64,000 nt of DNA from Bacteroidales bacterium (GCA_025454815.1 JALONR010000015.1:1-64000), one strand, 5' to 3'; shown: positions 7,777 through 17,362, counted from the stretch's first letter. Numbers and translations: made by a program. Notes: generated by a model from the letters alone, not told the origin.

Positions 7777-10524
7777 ATGGATAAAGTTGCATATATCGAC
7801 AATAAACCCTTCACCATTGAAGAGGGGGAAACAATACTGCAGTTCGTCAGGAGGAATATGGGGAGTGAATTGATCCCTACACTATGCCAGGCCGATAACC
7901 TTGAGAATTACGGCTCATGCCGTGTCTGTTCGGTAGATGTGGCACTGAAGGAGAACGGGCCGGGGAGGGTGATGGCATCATGTCATACACCTGTGGCAGC
8001 GGGATATTATATTTATCCCTCCACGGAAAAGATCAAAAGACTCAGGAAGAACATCCTTGAGCTGGTGCTCTCCGAGTACCCGCCGGAGAGGCTCACTCCT
8101 GAACCGGGAATGCTGCCCACTGAGTTCCAGTCGGTGGTGGCGGCAGCCGGTACGACCGAGGTACGCTATCCCCGGAAGGTAACGGTCCACGGGAGGGACA
8201 GGAGCAGGCCATATGTGTGGTCAGACCTCACGGAGTGCATCAAATGCTATCGCTGCGTCAGAGCCTGTGATGAACTCCAGGCAGAACACGTCCTCGGCAT
8301 CTTCGGCAGGGGAGACGAGAGCCGCATAATCAAGGGCTTTGACCAGTCTTTCCGTGACTCCCCGTGCGTCTCATGCGGTGCTTGCGTGCAGACATGCCCT
8401 ACAAACGCACTCTATGACCGCTACTCAGTCAAGACACTCAGAGCCGACAGGATTGTCCGTACCACCTGTACCTATTGCGGCGTGGGGTGCAACCTCGACG
8501 TGAAGGTTATTGACGGCCAGGTTAGGGGAATACAGGCTCCGCTGGACGGGGCCACAAACAGGGGGCACACATGCCTCAAGGGGAGGTATGCCTTTGAGTT
8601 CTATAACCATCCGGAAAGACTCCGGTCACCCCTGGTGAGGAAGAACGGCAAACTGACGGAGGTGTCCTGGGATGAAGCCTATGACTATACCGCAAGGAGG
8701 TTCAGGGAAATCAGGGAGAAATATGGCCCTGACGCACTGGCCGGTATCTCCTCGGCCAGATGTACCAATGAGGAGAATTACCTGATGCAAAAGTTCTTCA
8801 GGATAGTTATCGGGACGAACAATATTGACGGATGTGCCAGGGTATGCCATGCACCCACGGCAATGGGAATGCAATGGGCTTACGGCACCGGTGCGGCAAC
8901 AAATTCGGTTGATGAGATATATAAAACCGGGTGTATCCTCATTATCGGTGCAAACCCGTCGTCTGCCCATCCGGTTACCGGGGCGCGCATCCGGTCAGTG
9001 GTGGAATCAGGAACACCGCTTATTGTCATTGACCCGCTGAAGATTGAGATAGCCCGGCTGGCGAAATACCATCTTCAGATCAACCCCGGGACAAATGTGG
9101 CCGTGCTAAACCTCTTCGCCTATTACCTGCTTAAGGAGGGATTTGTTGATAAGGAATTCATTGCCGGCCGGACCGAAGGTTGGGATGGGTTCAGGAGTTA
9201 CCTGGAGAAGCTTGATGTTGATGATCTTGAGCGGATATGTGGGGTGGACCGTGAGCTGGTCAGAGCGGCTGCCATTGAATACGGCTCAGCCCCGTCAGCC
9301 ATGGAATTCCATGGACTTGGCGTCACCGAGCACTGGCAGGCTACCAAGGCGATAACCCTGATCTCAAATATCGCCATGATGACGGGAAATATAGGAAGGG
9401 AGGGAACGGGCGTCAACCCGCTTCGAGGCCAGAATAACGTTCAGGGTGCGGCCGACATGGGAGTTCAGCCTCACCAGGGTGCAGGATATCTCGATGTCAC
9501 TAACCCGGCAAACATTGCAATGTATAATGCCTATTACGGGGCTGAACATCCCTCCAAGGTTGGCTACCGCATCCCTGAGATGTTTGTTGCAGCCGCCAGG
9601 GGTGATCTCAGGGCGCTCTGGATAATGGGAGAAGATATCCTCCAGACTGACCCCAACACCTGTCATGTAAGAACCTCGCTGCAGGGGCTTGAGCTGCTTG
9701 TGGTGCAGGAGCTCTTCATGACCGAGACTGCACGCATGGCCGATGTCATCTTCCCGGCCTCGTCATTCCTTGAGAAGGAGGGAACCTTTACCAACGGCGA
9801 ACGAAGGATACAAAAGGTTCAGCAGGTTGTGGAGCCGCTGGAAGGGACAAAGCCCGACGGCCAGATCGTTGTTGATATGATGAAACGGATGGGTTACCCG
9901 CAGAAAGGATACACCGCTGATATTACACTGAAGGAGATATCAGGCATAGTGCCTTTCTTTAAAGGTGTAAGATGGGATGAGCTCGGGGACAACGGCAAGC
10001 AGTGGCCGGTGAAGGAAGACGGGACGGACACCAGGATTCTTCATACCGAAACCTTCAAGCGTGGCCTGGGGAGGTTTCATTCGTGGGATTATGACATCTC
10101 ACCGGAGCTAGATGAAAATGCGGAACGGTTCCCCTATATACTTACCACCGGGAGGTTGCTGGAGCATTACAACAGCGGAACCATGACACGGCGGACGCCA
10201 AACAGTGAGATTGTTACCGAGGATGTGCTGTTTGTACATCCGGATGATGCCGGGAAAAAAGGGATTGTAACCGGAGATTTCGCAAGGATCTTTTCAGCAC
10301 GCGGAATTACTACCATGAAGGTAAAGGTTACTGATGTGGTTAAACCCGGCGTGATATACACCACATTCCACTTCCCTGAAGCCGCCATAAATTTTCTTAC
10401 CAGCGGCATAGGAGACGAATTCACACTTACCCCTGAGTATAAGGTTGTAGCCGTCGATTTTGAAAAATCACTTTACGGGATCTTTACCCGTGCGGAATGC
10501 AGTACCGATATAAAAAATCACTAA
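7777..10524 (+). CDS. Formate dehydrogenase alpha subunit (molybdopterin, Cys type)
   Basis: 915 residues. Order: an N-terminal [2Fe-2S] plant-ferredoxin-like domain (C37, C48, C51, C69), a NuoG-like cluster region, two [4Fe-4S] motifs (CIKCYRCVRAC and CVSCGACVQTCP), the molybdopterin-domain [4Fe-4S] site (CTYCGVGC ... CLKG), then the molybdopterin oxidoreductase and C-terminal MGD-binding domain (TTGRLLEHYNSGTMTRR). The active-site motif is ARVCHAPTAMG, so the metal ligand is Cys357 (codon TGC 8845-8847), followed by His358; no selenocysteine is used. With the upstream NuoEF-like subunit it makes a soluble NAD-linked enzyme interconverting formate and CO2. No formate channel or FdhD/FdhE maturation gene is adjacent. 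Metal (Mo or W) cannot be told from sequence. Confidence 0.88.
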   Translation: MDKVAYIDNKPFTIEEGETILQFVRRNMGSELIPTLCQADNLENYGSCRVCSVDVALKENGPGRVMASCHTPVAAGYYIYPSTEKIKRLRKNILELVLSEYPPERLTPEPGMLPTEFQSVVAAAGTTEVRYPRKVTVHGRDRSRPYVWSDLTECIKCYRCVRACDELQAEHVLGIFGRGDESRIIKGFDQSFRDSPCVSCGACVQTCPTNALYDRYSVKTLRADRIVRTTCTYCGVGCNLDVKVIDGQVRGIQAPLDGATNRGHTCLKGRYAFEFYNHPERLRSPLVRKNGKLTEVSWDEAYDYTARRFREIREKYGPDALAGISSARCTNEENYLMQKFFRIVIGTNNIDGCARVCHAPTAMGMQWAYGTGAATNSVDEIYKTGCILIIGANPSSAHPVTGARIRSVVESGTPLIVIDPLKIEIARLAKYHLQINPGTNVAVLNLFAYYLLKEGFVDKEFIAGRTEGWDGFRSYLEKLDVDDLERICGVDRELVRAAAIEYGSAPSAMEFHGLGVTEHWQATKAITLISNIAMMTGNIGREGTGVNPLRGQNNVQGAADMGVQPHQGAGYLDVTNPANIAMYNAYYGAEHPSKVGYRIPEMFVAAARGDLRALWIMGEDILQTDPNTCHVRTSLQGLELLVVQELFMTETARMADVIFPASSFLEKEGTFTNGERRIQKVQQVVEPLEGTKPDGQIVVDMMKRMGYPQKGYTADITLKEISGIVPFFKGVRWDELGDNGKQWPVKEDGTDTRILHTETFKRGLGRFHSWDYDISPELDENAERFPYILTTGRLLEHYNSGTMTRRTPNSEIVTEDVLFVHPDDAGKKGIVTGDFARIFSARGITTMKVKVTDVVKPGVIYTTFHFPEAAINFLTSGIGDEFTLTPEYKVVAVDFEKSLYGIFTRAECSTDIKNH

Positions 10525-10536
10525 AAAATGAAAACT

Positions 10537-10556
10537 ACCCCCTTAAAACAGGGGGT
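10537..10556. promoter_or_regulatory. Palindromic site 1 upstream of glnN (possible operator/terminator)
   Basis: ACCCCC (10537-10542) and GGGGGT (10551-10556) are separated by 8 A/T-rich bases. It lies 12 bp after the formate dehydrogenase stop and may act as its terminator hairpin, but its similarity to the second site 53 bp further on suggests a protein binding site. Confidence 0.55.
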
Positions 10557-10589
10557 CTGTCAATAAAAAAACATAAAATATCAAAATTT

Positions 10590-10610
10590 TACCCCTAAAA
10601 ATAGGGGGTA
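10590..10610. promoter_or_regulatory. Palindromic site 2 upstream of glnN
   Basis: TACCCCTA (10590-10597), AAAA, then TAGGGGGTA (10602-10610), a near-perfect inverted repeat with the same CCCC/GGGG arms as site 1. Its centre lies about 40 bp before the start predicted from the -7 element at 10626, so it occupies the place of the -33 element, a position typical of an activator. Centre-to-centre distance to site 1 is about 53-54 bp, near five helical turns. Confidence 0.6.
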
Positions 10611-10625
10611 TATTCTGAAATGATC

Positions 10626-10633
10626 TATTTTTG
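10626..10633 (+). promoter_or_regulatory. -7 promoter element of glnN
   Basis: TATTTTTG matches TAnnTTTG exactly. It sits 15 bp before the ATG at 10649, giving a very short leader. No TTTG is found at the usual -33 spacing; the palindrome ending at 10610 lies there instead. Confidence 0.6.
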
Positions 10634-10648
10634 ACAAAAAATCAGATC

Positions 10649-12838
10649 ATGGCAGAATTACGTTTCAGTGCATTGAAGGAGCTGTTCAGCAGGGAGCCTG
10701 TTGAAGCTAATGTTCCGTCGGAGCCGGTCTCCACCTATTTCTCAGAGAATGTTTTTGACAAGCGCAAGATGGAGCGCTACCTTAGCCGTGAGGCTTACAA
10801 GGCGGTGATGACCGCCATTGATGAAGGTACCCAAATCAACCGCCAGATAGCTGACCAGGTTGCTACAGGGATGCAGGCCTGGGCCATGGAGCGGGGCGCA
10901 ACACACTTTACTCACTGGTTCCATCCGCTCACCGATGCTACTGCCGAGAAGCATGACTCCTTTGTCGGCAGAGGTGAGATGGGGTCAATCATTGAGATCT
11001 TCTCCGGAGAGGTGCTGGTTCAGCAGGAACCTGATGCATCCAGCTTCCCCAGCGGAGGAATAAGGAATACCTTTGAGGCAAGGGGCTATACCGCATGGGA
11101 TGTCTCTTCACCTGCCTTCATCGTGGGTAATACCCTCTGTATTCCGACGGTCTTCGTCTCATACACCGGTGAGGCGCTCGATTACAAGACACCGCTGCTA
11201 CGTTCACTGGCCGCACTTGACAGGTCTGCCGTGGAAGTCTGCCAGCTGTTCGACAAGGATGTCAGAAAGGTTATCGCAACTCTTGGCTGGGAACAGGAAT
11301 ATTTCCTGATAGATGAGGCTCTCTACTATGCCCGTCCTGACCTCATGCTTACTGACCGCACCCTGATGGGGCACCCGTCGTCGAAGGACCAGCAGCTCTC
11401 TGACCATTACTTCGGATCGATTCCGGAGAGGGTCAAGGCATTCATGAAAGAGTTTGAATACGAAGCCTACAAGCTTGGCATTCCGGTTAAGACCCGTCAT
11501 AATGAGGTTGCACCCAACCAGTTTGAATGTGCCCCGGTATTCGAGGAAGCAAACCTTGCGGTAGACCATAACCAGCTGATAATGGATGTTATGCGCAGGG
11601 TAGCAAGGAAACACAAGTTCAGGGTTCTGTTCCATGAAAAACCCTTCGCTGAGGTTAACGGTTCCGGCAAGCACAACAACTGGTCAATGATGACAGATAC
11701 CGGTGTCAACCTCCTCTCCCCCGGTAAGAACCCGAAGACGAATATGCAGTTCCTTACTTTCCTTGTAAATGTGGTTAAGGCTGTAAATGACAACCAGGAA
11801 CTGCTTCGCGCAAGCGTGACCAATGAGAACAACTCCTACAGGCTCGGAGGCCATGAAGCACCACCCTCTATCATCTCTGTCTTCCTTGGCAGTTACCTTT
11901 CCGAGATCCTTGACGGTATTGCCAGTAAAGTGAAAGACAAGAAGATGACACCACAGGAAAAAACGGAGATCAAGCTTGGCATAGGTAAGATCCCCGGCAT
12001 TTTCCTTGATAATACTGACCGGAACCGTACCTCACCTTTTGCATTTACCGGTAACAGGTTTGAGTTCAGGGCGGTGGGTTCCTCGGCCAACTGCAGCTCA
12101 GCGATGATAGTGCTTAACGCGGCAGTCGCCCGCCAGCTGAAGTCGTTTGCAGGCGAGGTAAATGCCCTGATAAACAAGGGAGTTAAAAGAGATGAAGCCA
12201 TCTTCCAGGTTATCAAGACCTGCATCATTGATTCAAAGAGGATCCGATTTGAGGGCGACGGTTACAGTGCCGAGTGGCATAAAGAGGCTGCGCGGCGTGG
12301 CCTGTCGGCCGAACAGAGTGTACCCAGGACGCTGAAGGCATATGTTTCACTATCATCCCGCGAGACTCTGACAGGAACCGGAGTATTAACCGACAGGGAA
12401 CTGGAGAGCAGGGTTGAGGTGGAGCTCGAGAAATTCACCAAGAAACTGCAGATAGAAGCCCGCGTACTTGGTGATCTGGCCATAAACCATATTGTCCCTA
12501 CCGCCGTCAACTATATGACTTCGCTGGTGGAAAATGTAAGGGGGTTGCGCGAAATATTTGACGATAATGAGTTCATGAGACTTGCCGGTGCACGCAAGGA
12601 GCTGATTGTGAGCATATCAGATCATATATCAATGATCAAGAAACTGGTCAGCGATATGATCGAACAGCGTAGGAAAGCCAACGTGATTGATGATCCTTAC
12701 AAAAAGGCGCTTGCCTATGAATCGAAGGTCAAGCCATACCTTGAGGAGATCAGGACGCATATTGACAAACTCGAGCTGGTGGTTGACAATGAGTTATGGC
12801 CGTTGCCCAAGTACCGTGAGCTTCTCTTCACCAGGTAG
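10649..12838 (+). CDS. glnN: Glutamine synthetase type III
   Basis: 729 residues, the usual GSIII size, far longer than GlnA (about 470). Recognised by RHNEVAPNQFECAPVFEEAN, FHEKPFAEVNGSGKHNNWSM (nucleotide/metal site) and NRTSPFAFTGNRFEFRAVGS. It ligates ammonia to glutamate using ATP in the cytoplasm and is the main ammonium-assimilating enzyme of many Bacteroidota. The frame extends upstream to a TTG at 10631, but that TTG is part of the -7 element, so ATG 10649 (MAELRFSALKE) is used. Two CCCC/GGGG palindromes and a -33-less promoter indicate dedicated, probably nitrogen-responsive, activation. A strong terminator follows, so the gene is monocistronic. Confidence 0.95.
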   Translation: MAELRFSALKELFSREPVEANVPSEPVSTYFSENVFDKRKMERYLSREAYKAVMTAIDEGTQINRQIADQVATGMQAWAMERGATHFTHWFHPLTDATAEKHDSFVGRGEMGSIIEIFSGEVLVQQEPDASSFPSGGIRNTFEARGYTAWDVSSPAFIVGNTLCIPTVFVSYTGEALDYKTPLLRSLAALDRSAVEVCQLFDKDVRKVIATLGWEQEYFLIDEALYYARPDLMLTDRTLMGHPSSKDQQLSDHYFGSIPERVKAFMKEFEYEAYKLGIPVKTRHNEVAPNQFECAPVFEEANLAVDHNQLIMDVMRRVARKHKFRVLFHEKPFAEVNGSGKHNNWSMMTDTGVNLLSPGKNPKTNMQFLTFLVNVVKAVNDNQELLRASVTNENNSYRLGGHEAPPSIISVFLGSYLSEILDGIASKVKDKKMTPQEKTEIKLGIGKIPGIFLDNTDRNRTSPFAFTGNRFEFRAVGSSANCSSAMIVLNAAVARQLKSFAGEVNALINKGVKRDEAIFQVIKTCIIDSKRIRFEGDGYSAEWHKEAARRGLSAEQSVPRTLKAYVSLSSRETLTGTGVLTDRELESRVEVELEKFTKKLQIEARVLGDLAINHIVPTAVNYMTSLVENVRGLREIFDDNEFMRLAGARKELIVSISDHISMIKKLVSDMIEQRRKANVIDDPYKKALAYESKVKPYLEEIRTHIDKLELVVDNELWPLPKYRELLFTR

Positions 12839-12872
12839 AACGATTTTGTTTTTTTCTTAAGTTTTGTGGTTT

Positions 12873-12905
12873 ATAATGCCCTTCAGAAGGAGGGCATTAT
12901 TTTTG
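12873..12905 (+). terminator. Intrinsic terminator of glnN
   Basis: A perfect 10-bp stem (ATAATGCCCT 12873-12882 with AGGGCATTAT 12891-12900), 8-nt loop, followed by TTTTTG. Confidence 0.9.
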
Positions 12906-12967
12906 CTGCTAATCCGTCAGACCGGTAATTAATGGATCGGCGGTACGTTAACATGAATAACAATCAT

Positions 12968-12975
12968 TACTTTTG
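12968..12975 (+). promoter_or_regulatory. -7 promoter element of the porE-like gene
   Basis: TACTTTTG matches TAnnTTTG. The predicted transcript start (about 12982) lies downstream of the in-frame ATGs at 12932 and 12953, which argues for translation from 12998. No clear -33 partner seen. Confidence 0.5.
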
Positions 12976-12997
12976 CATAAAATCTATGGTGGCCGGA

Positions 12998-14974
12998 ATG
13001 AATAGATCAATAATTCTCATTATTGCCGTAATCCTCCTCTTCCCAGCCTTCCTTCACGGGCAGAAACAGAAGACGGAACGTGCCTATGCCGCCTTTAATG
13101 CCGGCAGTTATTACGAGGCAATCGACTACTTCAAGGATGTTTATTCAAAGACCCGCGATAAGCAGGTTAAAGCTGATATGGTCTTCATGGTGTCAGAGTG
13201 CTATCGCCTTATCAATGACCCGAAAAATGCCGAGCTGTGGTATAAGCGGGCTGTCAGGTCGCCCTTCCCGAAGCCTGAAGCGCAGTACTGGCTGGCTGAA
13301 AGCAACAAGAAACTGGGGCGTTACTCACAGGCCATCGAGGAGTTCCGCAAATACCGCCAGCTTGTGCCGGGTGACCCCCGGACTGAACAGCAGATACGTG
13401 CCTGTGAGCTTGCGATGGAGTGGCAGGCTTCACCTGATGCATACGTGGTTGAAGAGCTTAAGGAAGCCAACACTGGTGACTCTGACTTCAGTCCGGCCTA
13501 TGGTCGTGATGACTATGGCCTGGTCTGGTTCACCTCCTCAAGGGATGATGCAAAGGGAAACAAGGAGCATGGTGCCACAGGCCAGAGTTTTACTGACATC
13601 TTTGAAACGCGGCTTGACAAGAAAGGCAAATGGAGCACCCCGGTGCCGGTTGATTTCCTGAACAGTGAGTTTGAGGACGGAACCCCATCCTTCTCTGCAG
13701 ACTATACCGAGGTGTGGTTCACCCGTTGCGAGGCAGGAAAACGTGAAAGCAAAGGGTGTGTCATAATGCACTCAACCCGCGAAGGGACGCGTTGGAGTGA
13801 CCCGGTTAAGGTAGAACTGCTTGTTGATTCACTGGTTGCTGCACACCCGGTTGTCTCGCCCGACGGGCAGACACTCTATTTTGTGTCGGATATACCGGGC
13901 GGGCTGGGCGGCAAAGACATATACCGCACCACCCGAACCTCTCCGGGAAGCGCATGGTCAAGACCTGAAAACCTCGGTGCAGATATCAACACCCGTGGCA
14001 ATGAACTCTTCCCATACATCCGCCAGAACGGAACACTCTACTTTGCCTCTGACGGTCACATCGGAATGGGAGGACTCGATATCTTCAAGGCTACACCCCA
14101 GGCAGGGGAATCATGGCTGGTTGAAAACATGAGACCGCCAATAAACAGTCCGGCGGACGACTTCGGCATCACCTTCGAGGGTGAGGCTGAAAAAGGTATA
14201 TTCAGCTCGGCACGAAAGGGGAGGGGTGATGATGACCTCTTTACCTTTGAGATGCCCCCGCTGCTTTTCAGCATAACCGGACTGGTCAGGGACGAAAAAA
14301 CCGGTCAGCCCGTTGAGGCGGCAACCGTTCAGCTCATTGCAAGTGACGGAGCCAATATGCAGACCGAAACAGGGGCTGCCGGCGAATTCAAATTCAGCCT
14401 GAGACCGGAGGTGGATTATATCTTCCTTGCATCGAAAAAGGGATACCTGAACGGGAAGGAGAAGGAGACCACCAGGGGTCAGGAGAAGAGCCGCGACTTC
14501 ATGGCCACGATAATGATGACCCCGATAGACAGGCCGATAGAGCTGCCCAATATCTTCTATGACTTCGGAAAGTGGGATCTGAGACCTGAGTCGATGGTTT
14601 CACTCGACAAGCTGGTGGAGACTCTCAATGACAACCCGAATGTGACAATCGAACTGATGTCTCATACTGACTCACGTGACACCGAGGAGTTTAACCTTGA
14701 CCTGTCACAGAAGAGGGCCCAGTCCGTTGTTGATTACCTTATCGGAAGGGGTATTGCGGCTGACAGGCTTACGGCCCGTGGTTACGGAGAGACCAGCCCG
14801 AAGGCAGTTGATGATGTGATCATGAAGGATGCTCCATTCCTCCGCCTGGGTGCAACCCTCACCGAGCAATACATCAACTCCCTGTCCAGCGATGAGCAGA
14901 AGGAGATAGCACATCAGATCAACCGCCGTACAGAGTTCAGGGTGCTGCGGACCGACTATGAACCTGCAAGATAG
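12998..14974 (+). CDS. PorE-like OmpA protein (TPR + PD40 + CRD + OmpA)
   Basis: 658 residues. Signal peptide MNRSIILIIAVILLFPAFLHG; TPR-like repeats about 25-140 (ERAYAAFNAGSYYEAIDYFK); a PD40/WD40-like propeller about 150-420 (VSPDGQTLYFVSD, YFASDGHIGMGGLDIF); a carboxypeptidase-regulatory-like fold about 425-510 (GLVRDEKTGQPVEAATVQL); and a C-terminal OmpA domain (IELMSHTDSRDT, LSQKRAQSVVDYL, RRTEFRV) that should bind peptidoglycan. This four-part layout is that of PorE of the type IX secretion system, which tethers PorP rings to the cell wall. Unlike a typical lipoprotein it shows no lipobox cysteine. The OmpA domain has an insert before the last motif (VIMKDAPFLRLGATLTEQ). No other por gene is adjacent. 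Other OmpA/TPR/PD40 paralogues exist in this phylum, so the PorE name is a family-level call. Confidence 0.75.
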   Translation: MNRSIILIIAVILLFPAFLHGQKQKTERAYAAFNAGSYYEAIDYFKDVYSKTRDKQVKADMVFMVSECYRLINDPKNAELWYKRAVRSPFPKPEAQYWLAESNKKLGRYSQAIEEFRKYRQLVPGDPRTEQQIRACELAMEWQASPDAYVVEELKEANTGDSDFSPAYGRDDYGLVWFTSSRDDAKGNKEHGATGQSFTDIFETRLDKKGKWSTPVPVDFLNSEFEDGTPSFSADYTEVWFTRCEAGKRESKGCVIMHSTREGTRWSDPVKVELLVDSLVAAHPVVSPDGQTLYFVSDIPGGLGGKDIYRTTRTSPGSAWSRPENLGADINTRGNELFPYIRQNGTLYFASDGHIGMGGLDIFKATPQAGESWLVENMRPPINSPADDFGITFEGEAEKGIFSSARKGRGDDDLFTFEMPPLLFSITGLVRDEKTGQPVEAATVQLIASDGANMQTETGAAGEFKFSLRPEVDYIFLASKKGYLNGKEKETTRGQEKSRDFMATIMMTPIDRPIELPNIFYDFGKWDLRPESMVSLDKLVETLNDNPNVTIELMSHTDSRDTEEFNLDLSQKRAQSVVDYLIGRGIAADRLTARGYGETSPKAVDDVIMKDAPFLRLGATLTEQYINSLSSDEQKEIAHQINRRTEFRVLRTDYEPAR

Positions 14975-14995
14975 AAGGAGACTGCCCCGTTAACC

Positions 14996-16165
14996 ATGGA
15001 TGACAGATCACGCTACGCAAAGAGAGGCGTTTCCTCCGGCAAGGAGGAGGTTCATGATGCCATCAGCGGGGTTGACAGGGGGCTTTACCCGAAAGCTTTC
15101 TGCAAAATTATTCCTGACATCCTCGGGGGTGACCCGGCGTGGTGCAACATCATGCATGCCGACGGAGCCGGCACCAAATCTTCTCTGGCATATATCTACT
15201 GGAAAGAGACAGGTGATCTCTCGGTATGGAAGGGGATAGCACAGGATGCAGTGGTGATGAACCTCGATGACCTGCTTTGCGTGGGAGTTACTGGAAATAT
15301 CCTCCTGTCATCAACCATCGGAAGAAACAAAAACCTTATTCCCGGCGAGGTGATCAAGGCCCTGATTGAGGGAACGGAGGAGTTCCTGGTCCGCATGAGG
15401 GATTCAGGAATCGGTATCTGGTCAACAGGAGGAGAGACGGCCGATGTGGGTGACCTTGTCAGGACTATCATGGTTGACTCCACAGTGACTGCTCGAATGG
15501 CTCGGGCTGATGTCATTGACAATGCAAATATAAAGGCGGGGGATGTGATTGTGGGACTGGCATCATCCGGCCAGACAACATACGAGGACGGCTATAACGG
15601 CGGCATGGGGAGCAACGGGCTGACCTCGGCACGGCATGACGTCTTCAATAATTATCTTGCCGACCTTTACCCGGAGAGTTTTGACGGTTTAATTCCTGCA
15701 TCACTCATCTACAGCGGGCCGATGCGGCTGACTGACCCCACCGCAATCCCCGGCATGAATGCGGGCAGACTGGTTTTATCACCTACACGGACATATGCGC
15801 CTGTTATAAGAAGGGTGCTGGAGACAATGCGCCCTGCCATACATGGTATGATCCACTGTTCCGGCGGAGGGCAGACGAAGATCCTGCATTTCATCGATAA
15901 CCTGCATGTGGTAAAGGATAACCTCTTTCCGGTGCCGCCACTGTTTGAGCTTATACAGAAAAGCTCCGGCACACCATGGGAGGAGATGTACCGTGTCTTC
16001 AACATGGGTCACAGGATGGAGATTTATGTTGATCCGGCCGATGCCGAACCAATCATTGACATCGCATCATCCTTCAGCCTTGAAGCACGCGTGGTTGGCC
16101 GTTGTGAGGCTGCTGCCGGAAAGCATCTGACCATCCGTACCGCCTACGGCGAATTTTCATACTGA
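14996..16165 (+). CDS. purM: Phosphoribosylformylglycinamidine cyclo-ligase (AIR synthetase)
   Basis: 389 residues, cytoplasmic. PurM family marks: RYAKRGVSSGKE at the N-terminus, MHADGAGTKSS, DLLCVGVTG (catalytic nucleotide loop), GIWSTGGETADVGDL and the C-terminal GGQTKI segment with the MEIYVDPADAEPI strand. It closes FGAM to AIR with ATP in purine synthesis. This is the longer Bacteroidota form (E. coli PurM is about 345 residues). The start lies 21 bp after the porE-like stop, with AGAAGGAG between them. After the TGA the DNA enters a run of degenerate 7-bp repeats. Confidence 0.88.
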   Translation: MDDRSRYAKRGVSSGKEEVHDAISGVDRGLYPKAFCKIIPDILGGDPAWCNIMHADGAGTKSSLAYIYWKETGDLSVWKGIAQDAVVMNLDDLLCVGVTGNILLSSTIGRNKNLIPGEVIKALIEGTEEFLVRMRDSGIGIWSTGGETADVGDLVRTIMVDSTVTARMARADVIDNANIKAGDVIVGLASSGQTTYEDGYNGGMGSNGLTSARHDVFNNYLADLYPESFDGLIPASLIYSGPMRLTDPTAIPGMNAGRLVLSPTRTYAPVIRRVLETMRPAIHGMIHCSGGGQTKILHFIDNLHVVKDNLFPVPPLFELIQKSSGTPWEEMYRVFNMGHRMEIYVDPADAEPIIDIASSFSLEARVVGRCEAAAGKHLTIRTAYGEFSY

Positions 16166-16214
16166 CTGCCTATTGCCGGCTGGTTCTGCCGACTTCACTA
16201 ATGCCTAATGGCTA

Positions 16215-16244
16215 TTGGCTACTGCCTTATTATTATTACCTTTG
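16215..16244 (+). promoter_or_regulatory. Promoter of prfA
   Basis: TTG (16215-16217) and TACCTTTG (16237-16244) are 19 bp apart, a full -7 match with a good -33. The transcript would start near 16251, downstream of the in-frame ATG at 16215, supporting translation from 16266. The -33 element lies inside the TGCCTA-type repeat tract. Confidence 0.65.
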
Positions 16245-16265
16245 CACCCTGAAATTTGGCATCTG

Positions 16266-17351
16266 ATGACAAACAATCTTATTCTTGACAGGCTGATTGG
16301 CGTAAAGAAACGTTTTGTTGAGGTGGGCGAGCTCCTGACCTCCCCCGACGTCATGTCGGACATGAAGCGTTATATCAAGCTGAACAAGGAATACAAGGAG
16401 CTCAAACCGGTGGTGGAGGCATATGAGAAGTACAAGAGCGCAATTGATAACCTTGACAGTGCAAGGGCTCTCCTTGCCGCAGAGAAGGATGAGGAGATGC
16501 GGGAAATGGCCAAGGCCGAAATAGACTCACTCCTCGGGACCATCCCGGAGATGGAAGAGGAGATAAGGTTTCTTCTCCTTCCTGCAGACCCGGAGGATGA
16601 GAAGAATGCAGTCATGGAGATACGGGCCGGCACCGGCGGCGATGAAGCCAGCATTTTTGCCGGTGACCTTTTCCGGATGTATTCAAAGTATATCGAGGCA
16701 CAGGGATGGAAGGTCGATATGAACTATTTTACGGAGGGTACTGCAGGCGGCTACAAGGAAATAGTCTTTAATGTCATCGGCGACGGTGTCTACGGAATCA
16801 TGAAGTATGAATCCGGAGTCCACCGCGTACAGCGCGTGCCACAGACCGAGACACAGGGACGCATACATACCTCGGCTGCTACCGTGGCCGTCCTTCCCGA
16901 AGCAGGTGAGTTCGACATAGAGGTACGAAACGAGGATATCCGCAAGGACACATACTGCTCCTCAGGTCCCGGCGGACAGAGCGTCAACACCACCTATTCA
17001 GCCATCAGACTGACACATATCCCGACAGGCGTGGTTGTGACATGCCAGGATGAGAAATCGCAGATCAAGAACCTTGAGAAGGCAATGAGGGAGCTTCGCA
17101 CACGCCTTTATAACCTTGAATACCAGAAGTATCTTGATGAGATATCACATAAGCGCAAGACCATGGTGTCAACCGGTGACAGGTCTGCCAAAATACGCAC
17201 ATACAACTATCCCCAGGGAAGGGTAACCGATCACCGGATCAACCTGACACTCTACAACCTGCCATCGGTGCTCGACGGTAATATACAGGAACTGCTCGAC
17301 AAGCTCCAGATGGCGGAGAATGCAGAACGACTGAAAGAAAGCGACTATTAA
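16266..17351 (+). CDS. prfA: Peptide chain release factor 1
   Basis: 361 residues, same as typical RF1. The catalytic GGQ is in [15 protein letters not shown]; the upstream [20 protein letters not shown] and [18 protein letters not shown] are family signatures. It releases nascent chains at UAA and UAG stops on the ribosome. RF1 rather than RF2 is inferred from the overall length, the absence of a programmed frameshift and the close match around the anticodon-mimic region. The start ATG 16266 ([10 protein letters not shown]) is chosen from the promoter position. pyrF follows after 11 bp, so the two are probably co-transcribed. Confidence 0.92.
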   Translation: MTNNLILDRLIGVKKRFVEVGELLTSPDVMSDMKRYIKLNKEYKELKPVVEAYEKYKSAIDNLDSARALLAAEKDEEMREMAKAEIDSLLGTIPEMEEEIRFLLLPADPEDEKNAVMEIRAGTGGDEASIFAGDLFRMYSKYIEAQGWKVDMNYFTEGTAGGYKEIVFNVIGDGVYGIMKYESGVHRVQRVPQTETQGRIHTSAATVAVLPEAGEFDIEVRNEDIRKDTYCSSGPGGQSVNTTYSAIRLTHIPTGVVVTCQDEKSQIKNLEKAMRELRTRLYNLEYQKYLDEISHKRKTMVSTGDRSAKIRTYNYPQGRVTDHRINLTLYNLPSVLDGNIQELLDKLQMAENAERLKESDY

Positions 17352-17362
17352 TAACTGTCATC

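Noticed and set aside
8836-8850. Selenocysteine codon in formate dehydrogenase
   Set aside because: The active-site codon is TGC (Cys357), not TGA.
6146-10524. Complex I (NuoEFG) genes
   Set aside because: The large subunit carries the formate dehydrogenase active site ARVCH and ends with an MGD-binding domain; no other nuo genes are near.
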